Source of the DNA: Symsagittifera roscoffensis | Taxonomy: Eukaryota; Xenacoelomorpha; Acoela; Convolutidae | Assembly (NCBI RefSeq): GCF_963678635.1 | Contig: NC_087067.1 | Span: 30,170,401 to 30,234,400, forward strand | DNA length: 64,000 nucleotides | Reading direction: 5' to 3' | Part shown: positions 32,332 through 44,611 of the stretch, piece by piece | Numbering within the stretch: position 1 is the first letter of the stretch | Layout: each line of letters opens with the position of its first letter | Notes under the pieces: generated by a model | Told to the model about the DNA's origin: nothing | Seen by the model: only the letters and a program-made list of their open reading frames with translations | The model's database searches: none | Position numbers and translations under genes: made by a program

Positions 32332-32400
32332 GTTCTTGGCACAGTTAATAGCACGGGTGATTGATACACAGCGTGACAGGGTTCTAATCCAGTTGGGAAC
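32332..32400 (+). other. tRNA-like module 2a
   Basis: A-box TGGCACAGTT at 32,337 and B-box GGTTCTAATCC at 32,380. The ends GTTCTTG and TGGGAAC can pair over 7 bp including G-U pairs. The anticodon arm is weak (7-nt loop ATTGATA on a 3-bp stem). Likely a tRNA-derived relic. Confidence 0.35.
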
Positions 32401-32973
32401 TTAAAATGACGATTTGATATTACAAAGATGCAGTTGTGACGAGGTACGGCATTGCGTGAAAATAGCAAAAACCAAGAACCCTGATTGCGCCTCGCGCCTT
32501 TCATCTTGATGTCCTTCATTTTGACCTAAAAAGTTATGATTCACCTAGTTTTTTTCAACAATATTCGTTTTTTTTTTCAACTTAAGCTTTTTGGTGATTT
32601 TCTTGAATCGCAACTGGTGCTAAGCCCCGCTTCGCTTGTCTCAAATTTATTATGGTATGATTTATATTTTGAAAATTCCAGCCAAATTTCTTGCAATAAA
32701 CAGGTCATTGTTGGCAGCTTTTTTTAAAATTGACTAGAAACAACCAAAAATGAACCCTTTTTGAAGTCCGAATTTTGATTTTTTGATTCCGAATTTTGCG
32801 AAGAAAATTACAGTTTAATGATTCTGATAAAATTTTAAACAACTTTTGTTCCACTCCTTTTGGTCATATCTCCACCCAACTTGGGAAACTCGAATTTAAG
32901 ATTTTCAATTTTTTTCAATTTGTCCGGATAATTTAAATATGCGCTGTGCTGCATACGACTTTTTTTTCACACG

Positions 32974-33748
32974 ATTTCAATACACTAAATTAATACAGGC
33001 TATTGTAGTTTTCTACACCATCTGAAAGTCCAAAATTAAAAAGATATTCGACATGTAATCAATTTCGGCAAAAATATTCGGGGTTCTAAGCTGTCAACTT
33101 TACATATTTGAATAATAAATGCGCTTTGTTTACCGAGTTTCATAAACGTTTATCGTAGGCTAAGAATAAACCCGATTGAAAATACTTCGAATTGAATTGA
33201 TTCAAACACTGTGTTTTTTTTAATACTGCGTGCGTGAATAAAAAATAAACACATGTAAAACTATGGGCTGAAAAATTTGGTTTTACAGAGACCTGAAAAA
33301 TTACAATGTTTCCATTTTATAGGCTCATATTTTCTTAAATTCTTGTTTTGTTTGCAATTGTCTAACAGTTTCACTAATTTATCTGACAGCGATGTACAAT
33401 TAAGTTAAATGCAGCTGCTGATCCTGCGCATATGGGGCAGAGGTTACATCCATGCCTGAGACGACCGAGAGCATGGAATGGAACCCAACCTGGAGTTGTT
33501 TTTTTTCGCTGTAAATAACCTTCAGAATATCATTTGCCTGCTGCTTTTGAATTTTCTATAGTCACAACATGGATCTTATGCTTTAGGCAATTGTCCTTAT
33601 AATTGAAAATTCTTCAATGTTTTCGAGTAAGGTGCAGTTGATTGACTACCATGAAAGGTTGCTATTTTTAAACATTTTCTAACACTTTTAATACGATTTA
33701 AATAAGTGATAAAATTTAAATGCATGCGTTTTTTAACTTTTTTTTTTA
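32974..33748. other. repeat-rich spacer, no gene seen
   Basis: AT-rich. Near 33,440 GGTTACATCCATGCCTGAG resembles GGTAACACCATGCCTAAG near 10,952, another dispersed repeat. Confidence 0.35.
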
Positions 33749-34439
33749 GTTTACCCGGGTTAACCAAATCTTCTTATCATACAATGCCCATATATGAAAA
33801 AATTTCTTAGCATTTACAATTCCATACGTACAGAAAATTGTATGAAGTCTCTATGATATGCATTTTTCTATATATGAAAATTGTATGACAAGTATTGTCC
33901 CATAAACCAAATAACTACTTGATTTTTTTTTTCAAAATTCAATTTCTGATAGTTTTTCGGTTTTGTTCGTAACCGAACGCAAGTGGCAAAGACCTTGGTT
34001 TACTCAAAGCTGGAGCACCATAGGTTGGACGGTCTTGCATCTACAATGCATAGAATACGACCTGATTTGTCTTAGAGCTGTCTTACACAAATGATATAAC
34101 GAAAGTAACAAACTTTCAAATTTTGACAAAATTTTCAGCGATGGTTAGTTTTAAATTTTGAATTTTTGAAATGTCAGACATTGGTCAAGGATAAACATAA
34201 ATGTGGCATACAAAAAATAAGGAATTTCTTCAAATTTTGAGGCAATTTCATAAATACTTGGAAAAGTTTTAGTTGTCATCATAAAAAAATGCTGTCATAC
34301 AGTTTTCATTTATGGAAATTGTATGATTAGAACTGTTTTGAGAAAAAATTTTCTATTCGAATTTGTACGATACACCAAAATTTAAGCAAAAACTAGAAAA
34401 AAAAAGTCCTTCGAAAGTTCGATGTCAACCCGGGTAAAC
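33749..34439. mobile_element. foldback or MITE-like element with 16-bp inverted ends
   Basis: Left end GTTTACCCGGGTTAAC (33,749-33,764); right end GTCAACCCGGGTAAAC (34,424-34,439), one mismatch as inverted repeats. Inside are several CATACAATTTTCATATATG-type palindromic strings. No clear target duplication. The right half recurs at 36,370-36,860. Confidence 0.45.
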
Positions 34440-34740
34440 AGAAGAAAGCAGCGAATTGAGCCGTAAGACGAAATTTTTAAATAACTGATCTCATCATACT
34501 GCGAAATTTGGCAAAGTATATATTCGACTTAAAGTGATTTTTCCCATGACTTCAACATGTTTTTGTTCTGATCATTGAAAATAGGGAAAAACTTTGTTTT
34601 ATTTTTTTTCTCTCTTTTTTCTCATGCAAAACAGGTAACACAAATAATTATTGGAATAGGTCGAGTAATACTTCATAATGAAGCTCTTTCAGTCGTGACT
34701 CGAATGACGCTAAAATGTTCAAAAGTTGTCATAGTGTCAA
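33955..34740 (+). repeat. segmental duplication D4, copy 1
   Basis: Matches 36,370-37,160: TTTTGTTCGTAACCGAACGC, AGACCTTGGTTTACTCAAA, GACGGTCTTGCAT, GGTCGAGTAATACTTCAT. Confidence 0.8.
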
Positions 34741-34954
34741 GAAAAAATTGCTTTGTTTCTCATTTGTTTTTACGCTATTTGTTCCTCGTCTTTTTTCTAT
34801 TGTAACTTGCTTCCAAAGCAAGGGAAAGGCAAAATTTGGAAGTTCAATTTCCATTCACTTCTCTGCGAGAAATTCAATTTTTTCCCGGGAAAACTGGGGA
34901 ATTCGCAGCATAAAGGATCATATTTTGAACATTTCCTATAAAATTATTTGAAAT

Positions 34955-35024
34955 CGCACCATAGCTGAGCGTATATCTTTTGTTCCGACACGCTGGATGA
35001 CCCGGTTCAAATCGCGATCGGAGC
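34955..35024 (+). other. tRNA-like module 1b
   Basis: Duplicate of module 1a with both boxes unchanged (TAGCTGAGCG, GGTTCAAATCG). Confidence 0.35.
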
Positions 35025-35436
35025 CAAAAAAAAGTTTTCTTCAAAAATAAGTTGATCGAGTGTATCTGTCGCGCTCTCTCAAGCTGAGTAGACAGATACG
35101 AATCTTCTTCCATGACATTTTTAAAAATTAATTACGAAATATATGTTCACTTCGAATCAAAAATGAAACATTCAAATCTTTTAAACTAGAAAAAAAAGCA
35201 CCTGCGCGTTTCGCTGATATCACGCATTTGATCAGTTGTTTTGAATTGGAATAAAATGGATGCTGCTCAGTTTAGTTTTTAAACTCTTTTTTTAACTCTA
35301 ATCGGTTTGAAGTTATTAGGTTTTTTCAAATAACTGGTCTGCGATGTCTTTAAATAATTTAAATCTAAGATTCTATCGTGTAATGTTCATGTGGTTGGAT
35401 ATTTCAAAAAATGCAATTTCTTAAAACAATTTTTAT

Positions 35437-35505
35437 GTTCTTGGCACAGTTAATAGAACGGGTGATTGATACACAGCGTAACAGGGTTCTAATCCAGTTG
35501 GGAAC
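35437..35505 (+). other. tRNA-like module 2b
   Basis: Duplicate of module 2a. The A and B boxes are unchanged; two substitutions lie between them. Confidence 0.35.
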
Positions 35506-36076
35506 TTAAAATGACGATTTGATATTACAAAGATGCAATTGTGACGAGGTACGGCATTGCGTGAAAATAGCAAAAACCAAGAACCCTGACTGCGCCTCGC
35601 GCCTTGATTCTTGATGTCCTTCATTTTGACCTAAAAAAGTTATGATTCACCTAGTTTTTTTCAACAGTATTCGTTTTTTTTCGACTTAAGCTTTTTGTGA
35701 TTTTCTTGAATTGCAACTGTGCGATGCCCCGCGTCGGTTGTCTCAATTTTATTATGTTTTTGTTTATATTTTGACATTTCCAGCCAAATTTCTTGCAATA
35801 AACATGTCATTGTTGGCAGCTTTGTTTTTTTAAATTGACTAAAAACAACCAAAAATGAACCCTTTTTGAAGTCCGAGTTTTGATTTTTGATTCCGAATTT
35901 TGCAAAAAAAATTGCAGTTTAATGATTCTGATAAAATTTTAAACAACTTTTGTTCCTTTCCTTTTGGTCATATCTCCACCCAATTTGAGAAACACGAATT
36001 TAAGATTTTCAATTTTTTTCAATTTGTCCGGATAATTTAAATTTTCGCTGTGCTGCATACGACTTTTTTTCACACT

Positions 36077-36345
36077 GCTTTCAACAGAAAAGTTCACTCT
36101 TCTCACTTTTTTATTAGAAAATTATCTCAGGTTTTGGGCAAAGTCCTGTTTTTGAATCATAAGTACCTCCAAGTTTAGCTGGGCCTTAAATGGTTAGCAA
36201 TTTATGCCATATTCTCAGACAAGTGCGCGCAGCGCGCTAGCTCAATCGACTTTGAACCAGCAACTGGAAGTTTTTAACGTGACACTTTTGGGTGGTATAA
36301 AACCAATCTCGCAAAGCTTACGCTATTTTTTCCTCGACTTTTTTC
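36077..36345 (+). repeat. block D2, copy 2
   Basis: Counterpart of 31,405-31,690, joined directly to D3 copy 2 on the left and D4 copy 2 on the right. Confidence 0.75.
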
Positions 36346-36369
36346 CATTTCAAAATTCAATGTTTGAAA

Positions 36370-37160
36370 ATTTTTGTGTTTTGTTCGTAACCGAACGCAA
36401 GTGGTAAAGACCTTGGTTTACTCAAACCTGGAGCACCATAGATTAGACGGTCTTGCATTCTATGCATAGAGTACGACCTGATTTGTCTTAGAGCTATCTT
36501 ACACAAATGATATAACGAAAGTAACACACTTTCAAATTTTGACAAAAATTCTCAGCGATGGCTATTTTTAAAATATGAATTTTTGAAGTGTCAGAGAATG
36601 ATCAAGGATAAACATAAATGTGGCATACAAAAAAGTAAGAATTTCTTCAGATTTTGAGGCAATTTCAAAAATACTTGGAAAAGTTTTAGTTGTCATCATA
36701 AAAAAAATGCTGTCATACAATTTTCATATATGGAAATTGTATGATCAGAATTGTTTTGAGAAAAATTTTTCTTTTCGAATTTGTACGATGCACCACAATT
36801 TATGCAAAAACTAGAAAAAGAAGTCCTTCGAAATTCGATGTCAACCCGGGTAAACAGAAGAAAGCAGCGAATTGAGCCATAAGACGAAATTTTTAAATAA
36901 CTGATCTCATCATACTGCGAAATTTGGCAAAGTATATATTCGACTTAAAGTGATTTTTTCCCATGACTTCAACATGTTTTTGTTCCGATCATTGAAAATA
37001 GGGAGAAACTTTGTTTTGTTTTTTTTGTCTCTTTTTTTTTCATGCAAAACAGGTAACACAAATAATTATTGGAATAGGTCGAGTAATACTTCATGATGAA
37101 GCTCTTTCAGTCGTGACTCGAATGACGTTAAAATATTCAAAAGTTGTCTTAGTGTCAAGA
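36370..37160 (+). repeat. segmental duplication D4, copy 2
   Basis: Counterpart of 33,955-34,740, including the right inverted end GTCAACCCGGGTAAAC near 36,840 and a strong palindrome TCATACAATTT..AAATTGTATGA near 36,713-36,744. Confidence 0.8.
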
Positions 37161-38944
37161 AAAACTGGTGTCAAGAAAAAATTGCTGTTTTTTTATTTTG
37201 TGCAGACAATTGTAGCGTTCATACCTAAATCGCTAAATTTTTACGCTTTCTGACAGTTCTAGCAGCACAGAACGCTCAAAAAAGTACTTACTTGAAAAAC
37301 AAAAATCGGAAAATAAGGCACTGCACAGCAACCGGCTATTCTTGTTTTGATAGTTCTTGTATTCGCGTGAAAAACAAACCAGAACTACAACTTCGTTTTC
37401 ATCTTGGGTGATCGAATCTAGGCTCCGTTGAAATCATTTGAAAGTAGTGTTTTGGGGGAGTTTATTGAAGGCGTAATTTGAGCATAGTGCGTGACGATAC
37501 TAAATCGGCTCCACGTGTTTATTCAGAGATTTAAAACTTGGCAAAAAACACATAAATAAGTACGATTTACGTATCAGAAGTATTCACGAAAAATTTATCG
37601 CCGCATATTTTTGATATATAATTTTTGAATCTCTCCTATTCCGACCGATAAGCAGGTAACTTTACTGATTTAAGTTAAGAAAATATCGTAAATAAAATAG
37701 TTTTTTTCTGAAGCAGGAGTGATTACGCTTTTGGCAATAAAAATCAGAATCAAGCTTGAAATTTTTTGCGCTAATTTCATAAAAAGAATTATAAAATAAG
37801 CAAATTCCTCTTCAAAAATCCTGTCTGGAAGTATTTTTTACTTAATTAATCATAAAAAACTTCTTTATATCATCGATAAAAATGTAGAATCTTTTGTTTT
37901 CAGTATTGCTGATCACTCAAACTCGCCACTCAAAAGAATTCGCAGTAATAGACAACTCGCAACTCACGATCCTTTAAAAAAATTAGGAGTCGGTTATTGC
38001 GTCAATGGGTGTGGCCTATCAACCAGTGGTCTTAAACCAAACTCTCAAGTTTTATATGTTTAAACCAATAAAAATTATTACCAATTTGACCAATTTACCC
38101 GCTTTTTACCGAGATTTCAACAACGCTCATAGAAGGTGAATAAATCCGGCTGAAAATCTTTGTTCGTATTAATGCGTGTCTGATGTTAATTTCTCTTTGA
38201 TTGGATGGCTGTTTTTTTTTTCAAAAAATGCTTTTATTTACAATGTGAATTTCACCTCTGTATACATTTTTGAATTGTTGCTGTATTTAAATTAAAAAAT
38301 TAAAGAATTTGGCTGATATTTTGTGCTTGATGTGAATTCTCTGAATAAATTTTGCCTAAAATTTCCTATAAACTCTCTACCGCAGTCGCACCACCATATT
38401 GCGAGCCTGAGAGCATTGTACAAAAATAAGAGCCGCGTATCGCTGCGCAGCTGCGACGCCCGTGTTGCCCGCCCACCGGCAACCTCAAAATAAAAGTAGT
38501 AAGTAGTAGGTTTCAAGTTTTTTTCAAACCTTGCGGGTTGTCGTTTTTAAAAAAAAGTTGCTTGGTGTTATGAATTATCTCTTTTGCGAGTTGCAGTGAT
38601 ACCAAGATACTCAGTCAATCTACTAATTTGATTTTAATGAAACTGATTTTTTCTAAAAAACGAGGTCAAGCAATTGATGTTTTGCAGAAAACAGTGATGG
38701 TTTTCAATAACTTTAAAGTCATAGCAACGACAGTTTTTGTTTGAGACCAAATCTTATGCAAAAATTATATACTATCTAATCCGAATTTCGAAATTGAATT
38801 TCGCATAAACACATTTGGAGATCAGCAATCATTTCGAGTATCTCAAATAAAATAGAGATCAATCTATTGCAGCGAACAATATGTCATTCTGATTTTTTTT
38901 CTTGAATAGGCAGCTGTTATTTTGGTATAGACAATCGAAGTTGT
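37161..38944. other. intergenic, no gene seen
   Basis: AT-rich, with a GC-richer patch at about 38,380-38,480. Only short chance ORFs. Confidence 0.35.
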
Positions 38945-39640
38945 TGTTCCCACTTTCGTAACGAAAGTAAAGAAATGTTTGTGCTCGGGGTGGTTTTTTT
39001 TCTGCAGATAAATTTCGACTTTTTAACAAGCCATTTTTGACAAACTTTTTTTATCATTCAAAAGAATATTGTTGTCTTGAGCTTAAATTTTATAGATTAT
39101 TTCACCTGTGATCAATTTTTGTAAAGTTATTGGGGATTAAAGATTGCTGTTTTGGCTAATTTGTGATAAATAACACGTGATATATTTGCGGTGGGGAGGG
39201 TTCTCATGCTTGAAGGACCGAACGCTTGAAAAATTTCAACCTATCAAAATCGCCAAGCTTTTCTATGGGCTATATGCCTTTCTCACAAAATCGAAGTCAA
39301 TATTAAGAGAAAACTGTATTAAATCAGTGGAAAATAATCAAAGATATTACAAACTGCGGGTTACAACCGCAATACTATTCTGATTATCATCAAAATTAAT
39401 GAGGTCAAAATCATAAGAATTTTTCAGTCTTGAAAACTCAACTGCTTATTATCTAATCGGTCAATATTAACACTAATGGCCTGGATTTATTTTCTTACTT
39501 TGAGACTTTCGCGATTTACTTTGAGATTTTGAATACTCAATTCTGATTGGCTGAAATTAAGCTAAAATTAGTTTCAAGCATTCGGTCCTTCAAGCATGAG
39601 GGACGCCGCCATTTGCGGTACTATCGCGTAAGCGGGGATT
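38945..39640. repeat. dispersed repeat R2, copy 2, interrupted by MITE
   Basis: Left part 38,945-39,192 and right part 39,611-39,640 together match 15,795-16,079 (ending GCGTAAGCGG). Confidence 0.7.
39193..39610. mobile_element. 418-bp MITE with 39-bp TIRs and 9-bp target duplication
   Basis: Left TIR begins GGGGAGGGTTCTCATGCTTG and runs into AAGGACCGAACGCTTGAAA; the right end is its imperfect reverse complement (TTTCAAGCATTCGGTCCTT..). The perfect 9-bp direct repeat ATTTGCGGT flanks it at 39,184-39,192 and 39,611-39,619. The uninterrupted R2 copy at 16.03 kb provides the empty site. A 9-bp duplication suggests a Mutator-like (MULE) source. Non-coding. Confidence 0.85.
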
Positions 39641-41324
39641 TAATCATTTCCAGGGACTGACTATTGATTTTGGCCGAATATAAAAACGGCAGAAATAAGC
39701 ATAATTTTCAAATTGTCACTGACCGCCGCCGAATTGGAACAAGTTTTATGTTTCAAGGGTTTCGTTATGAAAGAAGCAAAATAAAGCTTCATTTAATTCA
39801 TTTTGATTGAATGGCAATTGCTTCTTTTTAAAAATTGACTCTCGGCTGATTTTGTTTTCGGTCTACCGCTCCCCATTTTTTTTTGCTCATTCGGTCTTTC
39901 GCGCAGGACAATAGCCCCCATTTAATCTTGGAAATCGTGGTTGAAGGAAGCTTATTTGGCAAAATTGATTTGTTACTAGGGTCGAATTTTAAAATTTTGT
40001 ACTCTATACTGCGTGCGGGGGGAATGTTTTCACTAAAAATTTCAAACTCAAAGTAAAAGTTCATTTTATTTTATTACAACTAGTTTTTTTAATGTTATTA
40101 CTGCTCCGTAGACCTTAACAGCTGGTCGGAACATGCAAGTAATTTAATCAGTGAGAGCATTGTGGAACTGGATGTTTTTCCCGTTTGCAGCGAAGTTAAC
40201 ATACGACTCAACATTTATGTTTTCTTTAACATTTGATTTATCATTTTAATGGATTTTGAGTAAGACTGCAGTCTTTAAAAAATTACAAAAAACGGTTTTA
40301 TCAGGTGTTTGTCCCGTAACGTGGCTTTCGCTCAACTTTCACTAATATGTTTCAGTTTGAATATTATGTTGAAGTACATTGACGAAGATGTCTATCTGAT
40401 TTTGATTAACCTAGATAACATGTTTGCAAGATCCATTTTGTGTTAAAACCCTCAATGGTGCTGCAGAAGTTGCCAGAAATACGCAGTCTCAGCAATGAGC
40501 TGCTTAGATCTTTCGCAAATCAGACTAATTGTGAAAAGATATGACTGAGTCAAACTCTTGTCATGTCAGGTCCGACCAGCTTGGTATTATGTTTGAGTTT
40601 GTGCTCAAGTTTCTCTTTGGAAGTTTCATAGTTAAATGAGTTTTTAATATCACGTTGCTCGAACTTTGAGTGAACTTTCGGTTGCACTGGTTGATCGAAC
40701 ATAATTCCGCTCCCCGGTTTTATCATTTAGTCGCTTTACGTACATTTTTGTTTAGATATAGTGTGGTTCTCTTTCGTTTCTGTTTTTACTCCAGAAAAGC
40801 GCACGTTTCCACTTTTCACTGTTAAACCAGACCGATGTACAAGTCCCCTTTTCGTCATTGCTTAGTTCGAATGCAGAACCAGTTCATTTCTGTTGTCAAA
40901 ACTCTGCTCGTATACTAAAGAAGTCGGTGAAAGATGGTTTTCAAAAAAAATTGGAGCTGATTTGAAAGTTTTATGCATCAAAAAATAACATTGAAAGCAT
41001 GTTTCCATAAAGAGCTATATCGGTTAGAGTTTTTTCCAGTTAGAAATGTTTTCAACAAATTTCTTACACCTCTTTTTTTATTTGCTGGAGCAAACATTGA
41101 TTGATTCCTGCTGAACTGATTAAAAACACTAAAATTGCTGTGAGAACTTTTTTCTAATGTTTTTCTTCAATGTGTTTTTTTTCTTTTAGCTTTATGGTTC
41201 ACTTTTGCTTTGTTTGGTCTATTTTTAGCCTTAAATATGAATCAGATTAGCCTCTCATATCAATATTATAAGAGTTTCAGTTTTATCTAAATTCACTAAA
41301 GAAGTATATAAGTTGAAGGTTTTT
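39641..41324. other. intergenic, no gene seen
   Basis: AT-rich sequence without recognisable genes. Confidence 0.35.
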
Positions 41325-41600
41325 GTTCCCACTTTCGATACGAAAGTAACGGAATATTTGTGCTCGGGGTGGGTTTTTTTTCTTCAGACAAATTTTGACT
41401 TTTTAACTTACCATTTTTGACTTACCATTTTAAAATATAACTCAAAAGGTATTGTTGTTCTGAGCTTAAGTTTGAAAAAATATTTCACTTGTGATCCTTT
41501 TTCGTAAAATTATGGGAGTTTAAAGATTGCCATTTTGGCCAATTTGGGACATTTAACACGCGATATATATAAAGCGGAAGTTTAATCCGTCAACGAAATT
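41325..41600. repeat. dispersed repeat R2, copy 3
   Basis: TTTCGATACGAAAGTAACGG, GAATATTTGTGCTCGGGGTGG and GCCATTTTGGCCAATTTGGG as in copy 1. Confidence 0.7.
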
Positions 41601-41756
41601 GTTCCAAATTAGTTGAAAGAAGCTTATTTGCCATAATTGTTTTGTTACAAGGAGCTAAATCTGTTATTTGTAGTTTATATGGCGTGCGGTGGGATGATTT
41701 TCATAGAAAAAATTCATTTTTTTTATTTCATTTAATTTGTTAATGATATTCATGTC

Positions 41757-42345
41757 ATTACTGCGCAACAAAAGGAAGAAGTTCGAATGGAATAAAAGTG
41801 CTCAAGAAATTTCCGAGAATATAAAGCGGGAACTGTGCGAAGCTCCAGTGCTAGGCATGCCCACGGGGAAAAGCATGTAGGTTCTTGACACTGATGCATT
41901 TCAGGAATACTGTTCAGGAGCAAGAATGGAATGGTAGAACACTGAAATGAAATATGGTGCACCAAAAGCACAAATGTTTGCGGTAGTCACGTTCGTGGAG
42001 AAGTACCGCGCATACTTGGGGAGCGTTCCCTTTAAGTTGCGTGTGGATAGCAGAGCCCTGTCATAGTTGAAGACGTACTCGATGGACAAGAGTTATATTG
42101 GTCGTTGGATAGTCAGGTTGGATGGCTACCACATAATAATCGAGCAGAGGATGCGTGACAAGCACCAAAATGCTGACAGCCTCAGTAAGAAAACTGAGTT
42201 TTTTGAAAGACTGGAGCAGAAGCACGCCAATCAATCGGAAATCAAGGAAGGATTCTCGTTTCTAGACAAAGAGATTTATGAAGCACTTCCCTTGACGAGA
42301 AGGTTGGACAAGTCAGGACATCTAATTCCGGGACACCCAGAATAA
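41757..42345 (+). pseudogene. RT connection and RNase H of Ty3-like pol
   Basis: Reads as the segment after the RT palm: a KKFEWN block, APVLGMP, a VLDTDAF block (the first RNase H aspartate region), then FVEKYRAYLGSVPFKLRVDS, followed by a RWIVRLDGYHIIIEQRM block and KHQNADSLSKK, which is the usual RNase H end. Stops interrupt at about 41,880, 41,938 and 42,066, and a deletion follows the VLDTDAF block. The match to Ty3/gypsy RNase H is clear from order and spacing. Confidence 0.8.
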
Positions 42346-43433
42346 CCAGTGGAGAAAGTACCAGAAATAAAGATCTTATCCAAAAGGGACCCGGTGCCCT
42401 TGGATCTGTCGCTACGTTCGAACCTGGTCCAACAGGAACTCTCTCGTATGAAAATAAACAGCCTCTCATTGCTAGATAAAACGATGCGGGTCTAACCACA
42501 AGTGATGTGGATGCTGGGTGGATTGTTGGAGAGAGAAGTAACTAGAGCTGACCTAAAAGGGGCAGCAGCCATGGCATCGCTGACAGTCAGTGAGAAAGTA
42601 CGGATAAAACATCAAGACGCCAACACGAAGAAAACGAAAGGGACTGTAGGACGGTAGTTCAGCAACTAGTACCCTCGATTCCTCAAAGCGTTTTGATGAG
42701 AAACTCATACAAAGAAAAAGAACAGGAGATCGGAACTCAAAGAAAGACTGTCACTTTTGAGGAGCCCGATCAAGAATGGATAGATCTTGAATAAAAAATT
42801 CGGATCAAGAGAATTTGTCCGGGGAGTCGGATGTAGAAGACAGTGGTCATGTAGTTTAACAAGACCAGGAGGATAAAGTTTTGTCCGGGGAAATTAGATG
42901 GATGAGTAATCGAGCACATCAGAATCTGCCGTGAATCGTGTTCCACGACAAACTCATCTGTTGATAACACCTCGAGGAAATCAGAGATTGACACCTACTC
43001 AGACAGGAACTCGAGCACACGATCAGAAGTGTCAGAGTTGGCAATCCACGCATAACTGGTGGAGAATCGCACAAGAGGCTTGGACAGGGAAGTATATCAA
43101 GATCCCGATAGTGATCGCTACCTGTACCCGAGTGAAAACGTCTTTGATAACGCGGTAGATGACCTGCTAATGATAGCGGTATCGAAACATTCGATGAGCC
43201 TGTTACCACAGAGGGAAGCAGTCAGGACTGACCTTCAACCGTTGAAACAAGAGACAGAACCCTTGGCAAAGATTTGGTGCGTTAAGATGGAGGATGAAAC
43301 GCATCAGACCGATGAGCTAAACAGTCACCTGAGGGTCATGAAGACATATTTGAAGATGAGATACAGACTCTCGGACTTGATAGGAGCGCAGAGAAATGAC
43401 CGCCTGACCAGCAATTTGAAAGAGTGTGGATAA
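42346..43433 (+). pseudogene. long linker between RNase H and integrase
   Basis: Degenerate coding in several frames: charged, low-complexity, acidic and Ser-rich pieces, then a better kept frame at 43,059-43,433 with KIWCVKMEDE and MKTYLKMRYRLSDL. In typical Ty3 elements RNase H and integrase are close. Here almost 1.3 kb separates them, and I recognise no domain in it. Confidence 0.5.
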
Positions 43434-44611
43434 AGAATAGGGTACCAGACAAAGGAGATCTGGAAGAAGATAGTTACCGAATCTTGAGACAATATTATAT
43501 GCAGAACGAGGGATGGTTAAATATGTACCAGGATGAAATCGTTGCTTGCAAAAAAAGAGAAGAGGACAAGGTCCTGTACAAAAACAACGCGATAGTGTTG
43601 CCGCAACTCTATCAAACGGAGCTTTTATTCAATTCAAATGATCAGATGGGCCACCAGGGAATCGATAAAGTATACCAGAGGATCTTGAACACTTCAGATG
43701 GACTGTAATGAAAAAGGCATGCGAAAAATGGGTGACAGCAGCATGTCTTCCATGCTAACAGTTGAAAGATCCCAGGAAACTACGTTTTCCATTACAGTCG
43801 ATAGAGTCATGCGAGTTCAATGAGGTGATACACATTGATCACCTGAAGATACGCATGACAGACAGTGGCTACACAATCAGGTTCTGGTGCTGATCGATCA
43901 CCTCACAAAGTATGCAGAGGCCATGCCATGCATAACTACCTCAGCCGAAGAGACATGCGATCATCTGATCAAAACGTGGATGGCAAGACATGGAGGTCTA
44001 ACTTACCCAGGCTTTTGTAGGAGAACTTACCCAGGAGCTCATGAGACCTTCTCAGGTAGCTCAGGCTCATTCTACGACGTATCGTCCACAAACGACAAAC
44101 GAACGGCTTGGTGGAAAGACAAACTTGGGTTCTGGTGTCGATGTTGAGGGTGTATTGTTCCCGATACATGACTGATTGGGATAGATATCTTCCACAAGTG
44201 ATGGGAGCTTAAAACAGTACGCAATATTCCACCAAAGGAATTAGTCCGCACATGATGTTGACCGGACAAGAAAAATCTTTGCCCTTGACTTTCTTTTATC
44301 CAGAGTATGAAGGAAAGAAAACAACGCCACAAGTCTATACAAGGGACGTGATCAGACGTAAGCAAGAGCTGAACGGTTTATGTAGACGCAATAAGCAACA
44401 AGCCCAGGCGAAGCAGGAGAAAAGGTTTGACAAGAAGGCAGCTGGTGCAAAAGCTTACTCAGTAGGAGACTACGTGGGATTTTTAGAACGTTATACCACC
44501 GAAAGGAACGAAGAAACTCCTAAAGAAGTGGAGGGGACCATTCATGATAACGGAAGTGCCACAAGAGATAAGTTTTTACAGACTAAGTACCGGCCGAGCT
44601 GCGCTCTTTGA
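43424..44611 (+). pseudogene. retroviral-type integrase
   Basis: Zinc-binding start: HQGIDKVYQRIL carries a His of the HHCC motif, with the two Cys near 43,738-43,756. The catalytic core shows its first Asp in HIDHLK (43,837) and its Glu in NGLVERQ (44,114). The stretch between, where the second Asp belongs, is damaged. C-terminal SPHMMLTG, FFYPEYEGKK and a VGDYV motif close the domain. Stops at about 43,708 and near 44,146-44,210 and several frameshifts rule out activity. Confidence 0.8.

Larger units (their letters stand above)
31664..32973 (+). repeat. segmental duplication D3, copy 1
   Basis: About 1.31 kb, nearly identical to 34,775-36,076 (offset about 3.1 kb). It carries two tRNA-like modules. 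A 63-codon minus-strand ORF (32,328-32,519) persists in both copies, but the high DNA identity is enough to explain that. Confidence 0.85.
34775..36076 (+). repeat. segmental duplication D3, copy 2
   Basis: Second copy of 31,664-32,973, ending at CATACGACTTTTTTTCACAC, where it joins block D2 copy 2. Confidence 0.85.

Noticed and set aside
32328-32519. 63-codon minus-strand ORF kept in both copies of duplication D3
   Set aside because: The two copies are nearly identical DNA, so the shared ORF needs no selection; no family recognised.
38292-38516. 74-codon minus-strand ORF in a GC-richer patch
   Set aside because: No recognisable motif, second copy or splice context.
42242-43209. Minus-strand ORFs of 74-96 codons within the retroelement
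   Set aside because: They are shadows of the plus-strand pol coding frames.
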